DNA of 64,000 bases from JAXLQL01 sp046331625. GTDB taxonomy: Bacteria; Acidobacteriota; Terriglobia; Bryobacterales; Bryobacteraceae. Numbering within the stretch: position 1 is the first letter of the stretch; the number at the start of each line of letters is the position of its first letter. Shown in pieces: positions 44,789 to 51,891 of the stretch. The position numbers and the translations under genes were made by a program. The DNA is taken from the NCBI GenBank assembly GCA_046331625.1, contig JAXLQL010000030.1:28831-92830 (forward strand), written 5' to 3'. The notes beneath the pieces were generated by a model. It saw only the letters and a program-made list of their open reading frames with translations, had not been told where the DNA came from and ran no database searches.

Positions 44789-45649
44789 ATGCAAGGAATC
44801 GGCGAAGTAGCGGAACGGCTCCGCCGGTCCACCGTGCAGATCAGTTCGGGCGATCGCGGCCAAGGCTCCGGCGTCATTTGGGCTTCGAACGGAACCGTGA
44901 TCACCAACTCGCACGTTGCGCGCGGGAATCGTGCTCGGGTCGAGCTCTGGAACGGCGCCACCTACCAGGCGACCGTCATGAGGCGCAACCCCCGCCGCGA
45001 TCTCGCCATTCTCCGCATGGACTCGCCGCCGGATCCGCGCGATCTCCCTGCCGCTCGTTCCGCGGCCGCCGCCGGCGTCCGGCCGGGTGAACTCGTCATC
45101 GCCGTTGGGAACCCGCTCGGTTTCAGTGGCGCGGCCAGCACGGGGACTCTCCAGGGCGTGGGCGCGGTCCGCGGACTCGGCTCGCAACCCTGGGTTCAGG
45201 CGTCGATCCGGCTCGCCCCTGGTAACTCTGGTGGTCCGCTGGCGAATGTAACTGGCGACGTGATTGGCATCAATACTATGGTGGCGAGCGGTGGAATTGG
45301 ACTAGCAGTACCCTCTGAAGCGGTGATGTCGGCATTAGTACTACCAGAACCGAAGCGGCTTGGAGTTTCAGCACGTCAAGTCCGGCTCCCCGATGGCTCC
45401 TCAGGAGTGCTTTTGGTGGATGTGGAGCCCGGATCTCCTGCTGCAAACGCGTCGCTTTTGCCCGGCGACGTGCTCGTGGAGGTGGGGGCAAGGCCGCTTC
45501 AGGGGCTCGACGACATCGCCGAAGCCCTTGAAAACGCGCCGGAAGCGGTCAACGTACGTTTTTTTCGCTGGAATCAACGGATTCCACGTCAGGTTACTCT
45601 TGCATTAGGATTAGAAATGCGTAATAATGGAGCCACTGAGGTTCCATGA
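44789..45649 (+). CDS. HtrA-like serine protease with PDZ domain (active-site intact, cytoplasmic)
   Basis: The 286-residue protein has a trypsin-like domain (about 5-190) with the complete triad His42 (ITNSHVA), Asp71 (RRDLAIL) and Ser147 (APGNSGGPL), then a PDZ domain (about 198-275; VEPGSPAANASLLPGDVLVEVG). I start at ATG 44789 because AGGAGGG lies 9-15 bases upstream; longer in-frame extension would overlap the previous gene. There is no signal peptide or membrane helix, which is unusual, since most HtrA proteases work in the periplasm. Its stop overlaps the start of the LuxR-type regulator, so all three genes are likely co-translated. Confidence 0.88.
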   Translation: MQGIGEVAERLRRSTVQISSGDRGQGSGVIWASNGTVITNSHVARGNRARVELWNGATYQATVMRRNPRRDLAILRMDSPPDPRDLPAARSAAAAGVRPGELVIAVGNPLGFSGAASTGTLQGVGAVRGLGSQPWVQASIRLAPGNSGGPLANVTGDVIGINTMVASGGIGLAVPSEAVMSALVLPEPKRLGVSARQVRLPDGSSGVLLVDVEPGSPAANASLLPGDVLVEVGARPLQGLDDIAEALENAPEAVNVRFFRWNQRIPRQVTLALGLEMRNNGATEVP

Positions 45650-46221
45650 CCAAAGTACTGGTTGTGGCCTCCACTCCATGGGCAGGAGCCGGGCTGACTT
45701 CTCTCCTCCGGCAGACCGGCTCTGCCATGGTCCTAAGTTCACCAACCGATCCCCAACAAGCCAGCGACCTCAGCCGCAGTCTCGGTGCCGACGTTATTGT
45801 CACCGATGTCCCGGCCGTGCTTTCAGACTCCGATCCGGCGGCGCCGATCCTGGCGTTGACGGACTCGCCTGTCGAGCCGGACGGCCGGTTGCGCGGCGTG
45901 CTTCCCGCCGAGCCCACTTCAGACGAACTCGCGGTGGCGCTCGATGCGATCCGGGCGGGCTTGATCGTGCTCCATCCGGACACTTTGCGAATCCTGCATG
46001 CCGCCGAGGTGCCCGCCGCCCAAACGCTCCTCACGCCGCGCGAAGTGCAGGTGCTGCGGATGATGGCCGAGGGCCGAGCGAACAAAGAGATCGCATTCGA
46101 TCTGGGCATTACCGAGCACACCGTCAAGTTCCACGTCTCGTCGATTCTCGAGAAGCTCGATGCCGACAGCCGCACCGAGGCCGTGGCGCGCGGCATCCGG
46201 CAAGGTCTCGTCTTTCTCTAA
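45646..46221 (+). CDS. LuxR-family response regulator with degenerate receiver
   Basis: The 191-residue protein has an N-terminal receiver-like fold (1-115) whose acidic pair is missing: it reads VLVVASTPWAG where VxxADDxxxx is usual. An Asp remains in VIVTDVP, near the phosphoacceptor position. The C-terminus (about 125-185) is a clear LuxR helix-turn-helix: LTPREVQVLRMMAEGRANKEIA, then ITEHTVKFHVSSILEKL. It probably binds DNA without classical phosphorylation. Its start overlaps the protease gene (ATGA), so regulation by, or of, the protease pair is likely. Confidence 0.85.
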   Translation: MTKVLVVASTPWAGAGLTSLLRQTGSAMVLSSPTDPQQASDLSRSLGADVIVTDVPAVLSDSDPAAPILALTDSPVEPDGRLRGVLPAEPTSDELAVALDAIRAGLIVLHPDTLRILHAAEVPAAQTLLTPREVQVLRMMAEGRANKEIAFDLGITEHTVKFHVSSILEKLDADSRTEAVARGIRQGLVFL

Positions 46222-46255
46222 TGTCAGAGCCGGTGAACTGCCTTTCCGTTTAGGG

Positions 46256-46307
46256 TGGACTTTAGCCAACGTGGGACTCGAGCCCACTGTTTGCCCCCCC
46301 CACAAAC
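46256..46307 (-). repeat. Degenerate twin-hairpin repeat in reverse orientation
   Basis: Read on the minus strand this stretch goes TTTGTGGGGGGGGCAAAC, then CAGTGGGCTCGAGTCCCAC and TTGGCTAAAGTCC, echoing the TGTGGGG-hairpin-hairpin order of the plus-strand units. The GTGGG/CCCAC arms (46271-46275 and 46283-46287) still pair. An eight-base C run (46294-46301) lies inside. It separates the protease/regulator unit from the MscS gene. Confidence 0.45.
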
Positions 46308-46328
46308 CCGAACCGTACAATAGAAAAG

Positions 46329-47921
46329 ATGAAGCTGGCCTTGGCTCTGGCCTTGTGCGCCGCCGCCGTGGCGCAGGTGCCGGGCATTGGATCCAGGCCG
46401 GATTCTCCGCCCCCCCCGGCCCCCACTGATCCGCTGGGCCGATCCACCCCACGCGGCTGTATCCTCGGATTCCTCCGTGCCGCTCAACTCGACCGCTTCG
46501 AGGAAGCGTCCCGTTATCTCCAAAGCAAGGATCCCACCGCCGGTCCGCGGCTCGCCCGCCAACTGCGGACCGTGATGGATTACGGCTTCCGTGACCGCAT
46601 CGATAGCATCAGTTCGCGACCGGAAGGGTTCCTCGATGATTCGCTTCCGCCGGAACATGACGATGCCGGAATGTTGCGCCTCGGTTCGGAACAAGCTCCC
46701 CTGATTTTGGTTCGTGTGCCGGACGAGCGCATCGGCGGCTCCATCTGGTTGGTGTCGGCCCAAACGCTCGCGAAGATCCCCGCTCTTTATGACGCCGTGG
46801 GCTTCCCCAAGGTGGAAGAGAAGTTGCCCGAGTTCATGGTGCGCACCAAGATCCTCTCCACCCCGCTCTGGCAATGGATCGCGAGCTTCACCGCTTTCCC
46901 GCTGGCGCTCGGATTGGCGTGGCTGCTGATGCGGTTCGTGCTGGGTGGGTTGACGGGCAAACCTGCATCGCTGGGTGACTGGAAGTTCGTGGTAGGTGCG
47001 CCGATCGCGTTGCTGTTCGGTTTGTTGCTGCACTGGGGATTCATCACCTACCTCGGAGCTCCGCTGCTCTCCCGCTATTACTACGAGCGGCTGTTGACGG
47101 TAGCGCTGGTTCTCGTGGTGGGTTGGCTGCTGTGGCGTCTGCTCGATATCGGGACCAAGCGGCTCATCGGGTCCGCGGCTTCCGCGGGCGAGCAAGCGGG
47201 CACACTGATGGTGCTGGGGCGGCGGATCCTGAAGGCTTTCTTGTTCGTCGGCATCGTGATGGCCACGCTTTCGGCGATGGGCTTCCAGACCACTGGTCTG
47301 CTCACCACTCTCGGAATCGGCGGTATCGCCATCGCCTTGGCCGCGCAGAAGACGATCGAGAATCTGATCGGCGGTCTCACGCTCGTCAGTGACGAAGTGT
47401 TCCGCGTGGGGGACGCGTGCAAGCTCGGGGATCGAACAGGAGTCATCGAAGACATCGGACTACGCTCCACTCGGGTGCGCACGCCCGAGCGCTCGGAGCT
47501 CTCGATTCCCAACGGCACGCTCGCGGCGATGAACATCGAGAATCTCTCCCGCCGTGACCGCATCCTGATCAACCAGACGTTCCTCATCCGCATCGACACC
47601 TCGCCCGATCAACTCCGCTACGTGCTCGATGAGTGCCGCAAGATGCTGCTCGCGCATCCGAAGATTTTCCCCGATGGCGCGCGGTTCCGGCTGGTGGGCC
47701 TCGAAGACTCCGGGTTCCGCGTGGAACTGTTCGCGCAGGTGAACACTCCGGACGCGCTCGAGTGGCTGGCCGTACGCGAGGAGATTCTGCTGCGCACGGT
47801 GGAAGTCATCGAGTCGGCGGGAACGGCGCTTGCGCCACGGCTCGAGCACCAAGCCGACGACAAAGGGCTCGATGGCGTCAAGCGCGCGGCCGCCGAGAAA
47901 AAGGTCCGCGGGAAAAGCTGA
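46329..47921 (+). CDS. MscS-family mechanosensitive channel with secreted N-terminal domain
   Basis: The 530-residue protein has a signal peptide (1-17), a periplasmic N-terminal domain (about 40-165), then five membrane helices (about 180-340). The MscS pore region is GLLTTLGIGGIAIALAAQKTIENLIGGLTLVSDEVFRVGD (shown by its parts TLGIGGIAIALAAQ and GDRTGVIEDIGLRSTRVRT). The usual MscS cytoplasmic beta domain follows and ends with HQADDKGLDG... . MscS channels release solutes during hypo-osmotic shock. Larger members with extra N-terminal domains are common in environmental bacteria. It converges on the PIN-toxin gene, with a hairpin repeat between. Confidence 0.9.
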   Translation: MKLALALALCAAAVAQVPGIGSRPDSPPPPAPTDPLGRSTPRGCILGFLRAAQLDRFEEASRYLQSKDPTAGPRLARQLRTVMDYGFRDRIDSISSRPEGFLDDSLPPEHDDAGMLRLGSEQAPLILVRVPDERIGGSIWLVSAQTLAKIPALYDAVGFPKVEEKLPEFMVRTKILSTPLWQWIASFTAFPLALGLAWLLMRFVLGGLTGKPASLGDWKFVVGAPIALLFGLLLHWGFITYLGAPLLSRYYYERLLTVALVLVVGWLLWRLLDIGTKRLIGSAASAGEQAGTLMVLGRRILKAFLFVGIVMATLSAMGFQTTGLLTTLGIGGIAIALAAQKTIENLIGGLTLVSDEVFRVGDACKLGDRTGVIEDIGLRSTRVRTPERSELSIPNGTLAAMNIENLSRRDRILINQTFLIRIDTSPDQLRYVLDECRKMLLAHPKIFPDGARFRLVGLEDSGFRVELFAQVNTPDALEWLAVREEILLRTVEVIESAGTALAPRLEHQADDKGLDGVKRAAAEKKVRGKS

Positions 47922-47930
47922 GTTCCAGTT

Positions 47931-47970
47931 TGTGGGGCAGACTTTAGTCTGCGCGGGACTTCAGTCCCGC
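47931..47970 (+). repeat. Twin-hairpin repeat unit with compensatory base changes
   Basis: The first hairpin is CAGACTTTAGTCTG in place of CAGGCTTCAGCCTG: both arms of the stem changed together (G-C to A-T), keeping the fold. The second hairpin is unchanged. It lies between convergent genes and its right part encodes the C-terminus and stop of the PIN toxin. Confidence 0.85.
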
Positions 47971-48438
47971 CCGCGCGTCACACGCGATCAGATTGCCAGC
48001 CTTGGCGTAGTCCAGAATCAACTCATCGCAAGTAATCAGCGTCGCGCTCTTCAACCTCGCCAGCGCCACCAGGAACCGGTCGCAGGGATCGCGGTGCTCC
48101 TTGCCATCGGACTTCCTCACCCAAGCCGGCAGCACCGTCGACTCGATCGCGACCTTCGCATGAAGCGGCGCCACGCGCACCCCGGGCGGCTGCTTCTGCC
48201 GCTCGAGCCACGCCTCGAGATTGCCGTGGACGAGCAGATCGCCCCGTTGCGCCTTCAACGCGATCTCCCACACCGAGACGACGCTCGCGAGCAACCGCTT
48301 CTCCCGCGCCGCAGTCTCGAGCCATGGTCCGATCCACGCAGCGAAGCGGCCAACTCCCCCGGATCCTCCGCTTGCCCAAACCCAAATGTGCGTGTCGATC
48401 AATAGCGGTCTCGGACCCGCAAGATCAGAGGTCAGCAT
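47944..48438 (-). CDS. PIN-domain toxin (VapC-like)
   Basis: The 164-residue protein has the PIN-domain acidic residues: LLIDTHIWVWASGG (first Asp), SVVSVWEIALKAQRGD (Glu), and a late Asp pair in DPCDRFLVALARLKSATLITCDELILDY. VapC toxins cut tRNA or rRNA. Its N-terminus overlaps the antitoxin gene by 14 bases. The C-terminal residues AGLKSRAD and the stop are written by the hairpin repeat at 47931-47970, suggesting the original end of the gene was replaced. Confidence 0.88.
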   Translation of the reverse strand: MLTSDLAGPRPLLIDTHIWVWASGGSGGVGRFAAWIGPWLETAAREKRLLASVVSVWEIALKAQRGDLLVHGNLEAWLERQKQPPGVRVAPLHAKVAIESTVLPAWVRKSDGKEHRDPCDRFLVALARLKSATLITCDELILDYAKAGNLIACDARAGLKSRAD

Positions 48439-48706
48439 CTACTTCCCAGTCGGGCGCGAGCGGAGCAACCAAATCGCTTGTTTCCTCCATCGCACCGGCG
48501 GAGCGGCCAAGGAAAGGCTCAGTGATACGCGGAGGCACCGGCACCAACTTCGCCACCGGCTTGCGATGCTTGGTTACGACGATTTCCACGCCGCGATCCC
48601 GCACTTCATCCATCAGTGCAAGACATGTTGCTTTGAACTCAGCGGCCGTAACGGTTCGTTGCTTGGCTGCCAGCGCCGCAATGGGCTTCATCTGCGGTGA
48701 TGCCAT
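48425..48706 (-). CDS. Phd/YefM-type antitoxin
   Basis: The 93-residue protein starts with a short basic region, then the Phd/YefM fold: VTAAEFKATCLALMDEVRDRGVEIVVTKHRKPVAKLVP. The last ~30 residues (acidic, Pro-rich) are the toxin-neutralising segment. GGAGG lies 6-11 bases upstream of the ATG. It overlaps the toxin gene, forming a standard antitoxin-first module, probably autoregulated through the inverted repeat just upstream. Confidence 0.88.
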   Translation of the reverse strand: MASPQMKPIAALAAKQRTVTAAEFKATCLALMDEVRDRGVEIVVTKHRKPVAKLVPVPPRITEPFLGRSAGAMEETSDLVAPLAPDWEVDADL

Positions 48707-48717
48707 ACGCGCCTCCT

Positions 48718-48743
48718 AATATGACCATACCATGAGTCATATT
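48718..48743. promoter_or_regulatory. Operator-like inverted repeat upstream of the Phd/PIN module
   Basis: AATATGAC and GTCATATT are perfect 8-base arms separated by 10 bases (CATACCATGA). The A+T-rich repeat lies just before the antitoxin's ribosome-binding site and 34 bases before the divergent amidohydrolase start, so it may control one or both. Confidence 0.6.
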
Positions 48744-48776
48744 TAGCCGCAACCAAATTCGCGCCATAATCATCCC

Positions 48777-50189
48777 ATGCGACTGTTTCCGGTCTTGGTG
48801 ACCGCCACTGCCTTACTCTCGGCTCAGCAATTCGACATCGTCATCCACGGGGGGCGCGTGATGGATCCCGAATCGGGCCTCGACGCCGTTCGCGACGTCG
48901 GCATCCGCGGATCCAAAGTGGCCGTGATCTCGACCAAATCGCTGAAGGGCAAGCGCCAGATCGATGCCAAGGGACTGGTGGTCGCGCCCGGGTTCATCGA
49001 TCTCCATCAGCACGGCCAAACACCCGAGAACTATCGCCTCAAGGCGCGCGACGGCGTCACCACCGCGCTCGAACTCGAGATCGGCGTGAGTCCCGTGAAA
49101 GACTGGATCGCCGCGCGAGAAGGCAAGACCCTCGTCAACTTCGGCGCCAGCGCCGGCTACATCCCCGCGCGGATGGTCGTCATGAAAGACACGGGCGCAT
49201 TCCTGCCGCGCGACAAGGCGATCACGGAAATCACCACCGCTGATGACCGCGGCGCGATCCTGAAGATCATTGACCGCGACCTCTCTGACGGCGGCCTCGG
49301 GCTCGGCTTCGGATTCAACTACACACCCAAGGCCGGCCATGACGAACTCGAAGACGTCTTCTGGCTGGCGGCCAAGTGGAACCGGCCGAGCTTCATCCAC
49401 ATGCGCTACGGATCCATGGGCGATCCGGGATTACTCGCGTCTCTGCACGAAGTGATCGCATATGCGGCGGTGACGGGCGCTCCAGTGCACGTAGTCCACT
49501 ACGGAGCTTCGTCGACCGTGAACTTCGACAAAGGGATCCGCACCGTGGAAGGCGCGCGCAAACACGGCATCGACATCACGCTCGAAGCGTATCCTTACAC
49601 CGCGGGCATGACGCGCATCGAGACGGCGATCTTCGACGAAGGCTGGGAGAAGCGGCTTGGCATCGGGCCCCAGGACATGCTGTGGGCCGAGACCGGCGAG
49701 CGCCTGACGCCCGAGACATTCGCCAAGTATCGCAAGACCGGCGGTTGGGTAGCCACGTTCACCAACACCGAAGAGATGATCCGCAAGAACATGGCGCACC
49801 CGTGGATCATGATCGCCTCTGACGGCATTCTCGAGAACGGCAAGGGTCATCCGCGCGTGTCCGGAACATATGCGCGCGTGCTCGGCCGCTACGTCCGCGA
49901 GCAGAAGGCGCTGACTCTGATGGAAGCGATTCGCAAGATGAGCCTGATGCCCGCCCAGCGGCTCGAGAAGATGTCGCCGGCGATGCGCGCGAAGGGTCGC
50001 GTGCGCGTGGGCGCCGATGCGGACCTCTCGCTGTTCGATCCGAACACCGTGATCGACAAGAGCGACTATTCGAAGCCCGACACGCCGTCGGAAGGGATAC
50101 CGTATGTGCTGGTCAACGGCGTCGTCGTAGTGGACCAAAGCAAAGTCGTCGACGGCGTACTGCCCGGCCACCCCGTGCGAGCGAAGTAG
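48777..50189 (+). CDS. Secreted amidohydrolase (D-aminoacylase-like)
   Basis: The 470-residue protein has a signal peptide (1-15, ending LLSAQ). It follows the metal-dependent amidohydrolase pattern: FDIVIHGGRVMDPESGLD, then HxH metal ligands in APGFIDLHQHGQ, LELEIG (possible bridging carboxylate), HVVHYG and MIASDGILENGKGHPRVSGTY, with the closing VRVGADADLSLFDPNTV. The order fits the N-acyl-D-amino-acid deacylase (DAN) group, which hydrolyses N-acyl groups, here outside the cytoplasm. The true substrate cannot be read. It is divergent from the Phd/PIN module. Confidence 0.88.
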   Translation: MRLFPVLVTATALLSAQQFDIVIHGGRVMDPESGLDAVRDVGIRGSKVAVISTKSLKGKRQIDAKGLVVAPGFIDLHQHGQTPENYRLKARDGVTTALELEIGVSPVKDWIAAREGKTLVNFGASAGYIPARMVVMKDTGAFLPRDKAITEITTADDRGAILKIIDRDLSDGGLGLGFGFNYTPKAGHDELEDVFWLAAKWNRPSFIHMRYGSMGDPGLLASLHEVIAYAAVTGAPVHVVHYGASSTVNFDKGIRTVEGARKHGIDITLEAYPYTAGMTRIETAIFDEGWEKRLGIGPQDMLWAETGERLTPETFAKYRKTGGWVATFTNTEEMIRKNMAHPWIMIASDGILENGKGHPRVSGTYARVLGRYVREQKALTLMEAIRKMSLMPAQRLEKMSPAMRAKGRVRVGADADLSLFDPNTVIDKSDYSKPDTPSEGIPYVLVNGVVVVDQSKVVDGVLPGHPVRAK

Positions 50190-50234
50190 GCTTTAGCCAG
50201 CGCAGCAGATCGGACATCGGCAATGGCCTTGCCG

Positions 50235-50274
50235 TGTGGGGCGGGCTTCAGCCAGCGCGGGACTTCAGTCCCGC
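50235..50274 (+). repeat. Twin-hairpin repeat unit (REP-like), first stem weakened
   Basis: CGGGCTTCAGCCAG replaces the usual first hairpin, with mismatches at the base of the stem; the second hairpin is intact. It lies between convergent genes. A partial hairpin GGCTTTAGCC occurs just before, at about 50190. Confidence 0.75.
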
Positions 50275-50285
50275 CGCTGCCCACT

Positions 50286-51875
50286 CTACCGGATCTCCTC
50301 GAGCTCGCTCACATCGATATTCGTCGGGCGGTCCGGAGTGTCCGACCCCACGATCGTATCCGTACCCCGCACGCGCCAATAATAATTGCTGCCCGCCGTG
50401 CCTTCGAGCGTCTCGCCCGTGTCGGGGTCCTGCAAGCGCACGCGTCCGCGAATATAGTCACTGAACCGTTCGCTCGAGCGCTCCTGCGATCGCTGGCGTG
50501 ACCAATAGGAATCGGTGATGATCTTCGATACGCGATCATTGGTCTCGCTCACGATGCGCGAAGTCTCCGCCGTCGTCTGCTGCTGCTGGCGCGCCCACTG
50601 GGGATTGATCTGGAACGTCTTCAGCATCCGCTCGAATGCCGCGTTGATCTCGCCCGCACGCTCCGGTGGCGCGATCCAGCTCACAAGCGTCAGCATGTTC
50701 CAGATGTACATCCCCGAATTCCCCATGCGCGACGTCGCCGCCAACGTGTAACCTGCGTTCTCGCGACCACCCCGCGTGCACGAGAACGACACCTCGCCCG
50801 CCGTGCTCGATTGCCCGATGTTCGGATTGCTCTGGCTCAGGTCTGGGCGCTGCTTGTTTTCGCGCATCTGGAAATTCGACGCTTGGAGGCTCCGCGCCAT
50901 GCCCATCGCGTACTCTTGCGCGAACACCACGCCCGGCAAATAGCGGCGCACCGTCATCACAGTGCCGTACCCGGGAGAGTACTGCGAGCCTTCGCGAAAG
51001 CCGCCCATCGCCATCGTCGGATTCGGTTCGGCGAAAGTGCCGATGTTCGTGTCGCCGATGCGGAGCACGGCTTGCCCATCCGGCGACTGGATCCATACAG
51101 CCGACCGCACGTCCACCGTATTCTTGCGGATCGTTCCGCCTTGTACCTGCCATCCCACGGGCACATCGACCGTGAACGAAGCCTCGTTCGGATCCTGGAA
51201 CCTGCGGAACGAGAGATTCGCCGCCGGAGCCGCACCGCCCGCGCTACCCGCCGCAGCTCGACGCTCCGTGACACCGTTGAAGCGGAAGCTCCGCAACGCG
51301 GCCACCATCGCGCCACGCTGCTGCCCGAACGTGGCAGCCGGACCGGCGATCACGTAAACGGCGCCCGCACCCTTGCCGAGAAAGCAGAGAATGTTCGCGC
51401 GTCCGGGTCCTGCGGCGGACCGAAAGTCGACCGCGGCGGTGGCGCCGGAAGCGCCCATGCGGCTCGGATAGACGCCGGTCACTTGCGCATTCGGCAACAG
51501 CGGAGCGAGCGCCTGCGCCGCCGCACGCCGGAGCCAGTCCGATGCCGTGCCGTTGGCCGCGCGCACCGGAGCGATGAGGATCAGCGAGGCCTGATCTCCG
51601 CTACGCGCGACCACGGCTCCGTTCTGCTGCACTTGCGCGCGCCATCCCGGTGGCAAACTCATTTGAAACGCCGCATCCCCTGCCGGCGCCGGTGGGCCTT
51701 CGGGTGCCGCAACCGCACGGCGCTCCTGAGTCTGTGGCGCGGGAGGAGCCTGCTTGGGTGGCGCTTCGGCTTGCTTCTTGTTGCCGCCTCCGATGACGAT
51801 GCCATCCTTCAGTACCGATCCGAGCGTCTGCGCCGACACGGGCAGCGCGATTGCCACGATCAACCAGCGTTTCAT
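50286..51875 (-). CDS. Secreted protein of unknown function, paralogue A
   Basis: The 529-residue protein has a signal peptide (1-15, ending VSAQ) followed by TLGSVLKDGIVIGGG. A Pro/Gln-rich linker leads to two tandem domains (about 65-200 and 210-400) resembling PsbP/DcrB-like folds (FQMSLPPGWRAQVQQNGAVVARSGD and SFTVDVPVGWQVQGGTIRK). The end has GRVRLQDPDTGETLEG followed by AGSNYYWRV, a motif seen at the end of many bacterial secreted proteins. It is paralogous to the next gene, which has the same N-terminal motif and the same ending. Function unknown; the position at the end of a kinase operon suggests an effector or surface target. Confidence 0.72.
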   Translation of the reverse strand: MKRWLIVAIALPVSAQTLGSVLKDGIVIGGGNKKQAEAPPKQAPPAPQTQERRAVAAPEGPPAPAGDAAFQMSLPPGWRAQVQQNGAVVARSGDQASLILIAPVRAANGTASDWLRRAAAQALAPLLPNAQVTGVYPSRMGASGATAAVDFRSAAGPGRANILCFLGKGAGAVYVIAGPAATFGQQRGAMVAALRSFRFNGVTERRAAAGSAGGAAPAANLSFRRFQDPNEASFTVDVPVGWQVQGGTIRKNTVDVRSAVWIQSPDGQAVLRIGDTNIGTFAEPNPTMAMGGFREGSQYSPGYGTVMTVRRYLPGVVFAQEYAMGMARSLQASNFQMRENKQRPDLSQSNPNIGQSSTAGEVSFSCTRGGRENAGYTLAATSRMGNSGMYIWNMLTLVSWIAPPERAGEINAAFERMLKTFQINPQWARQQQQTTAETSRIVSETNDRVSKIITDSYWSRQRSQERSSERFSDYIRGRVRLQDPDTGETLEGTAGSNYYWRVRGTDTIVGSDTPDRPTNIDVSELEEIR

Positions 51876-51891
51876 TCCTCCACCTCCAACG

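Noticed and set aside
46291..46301. C-run as a possible sequencing error or slippage switch
   Set aside because: It lies in a non-coding gap with no gene reading through it, so no frameshift consequence can be argued.
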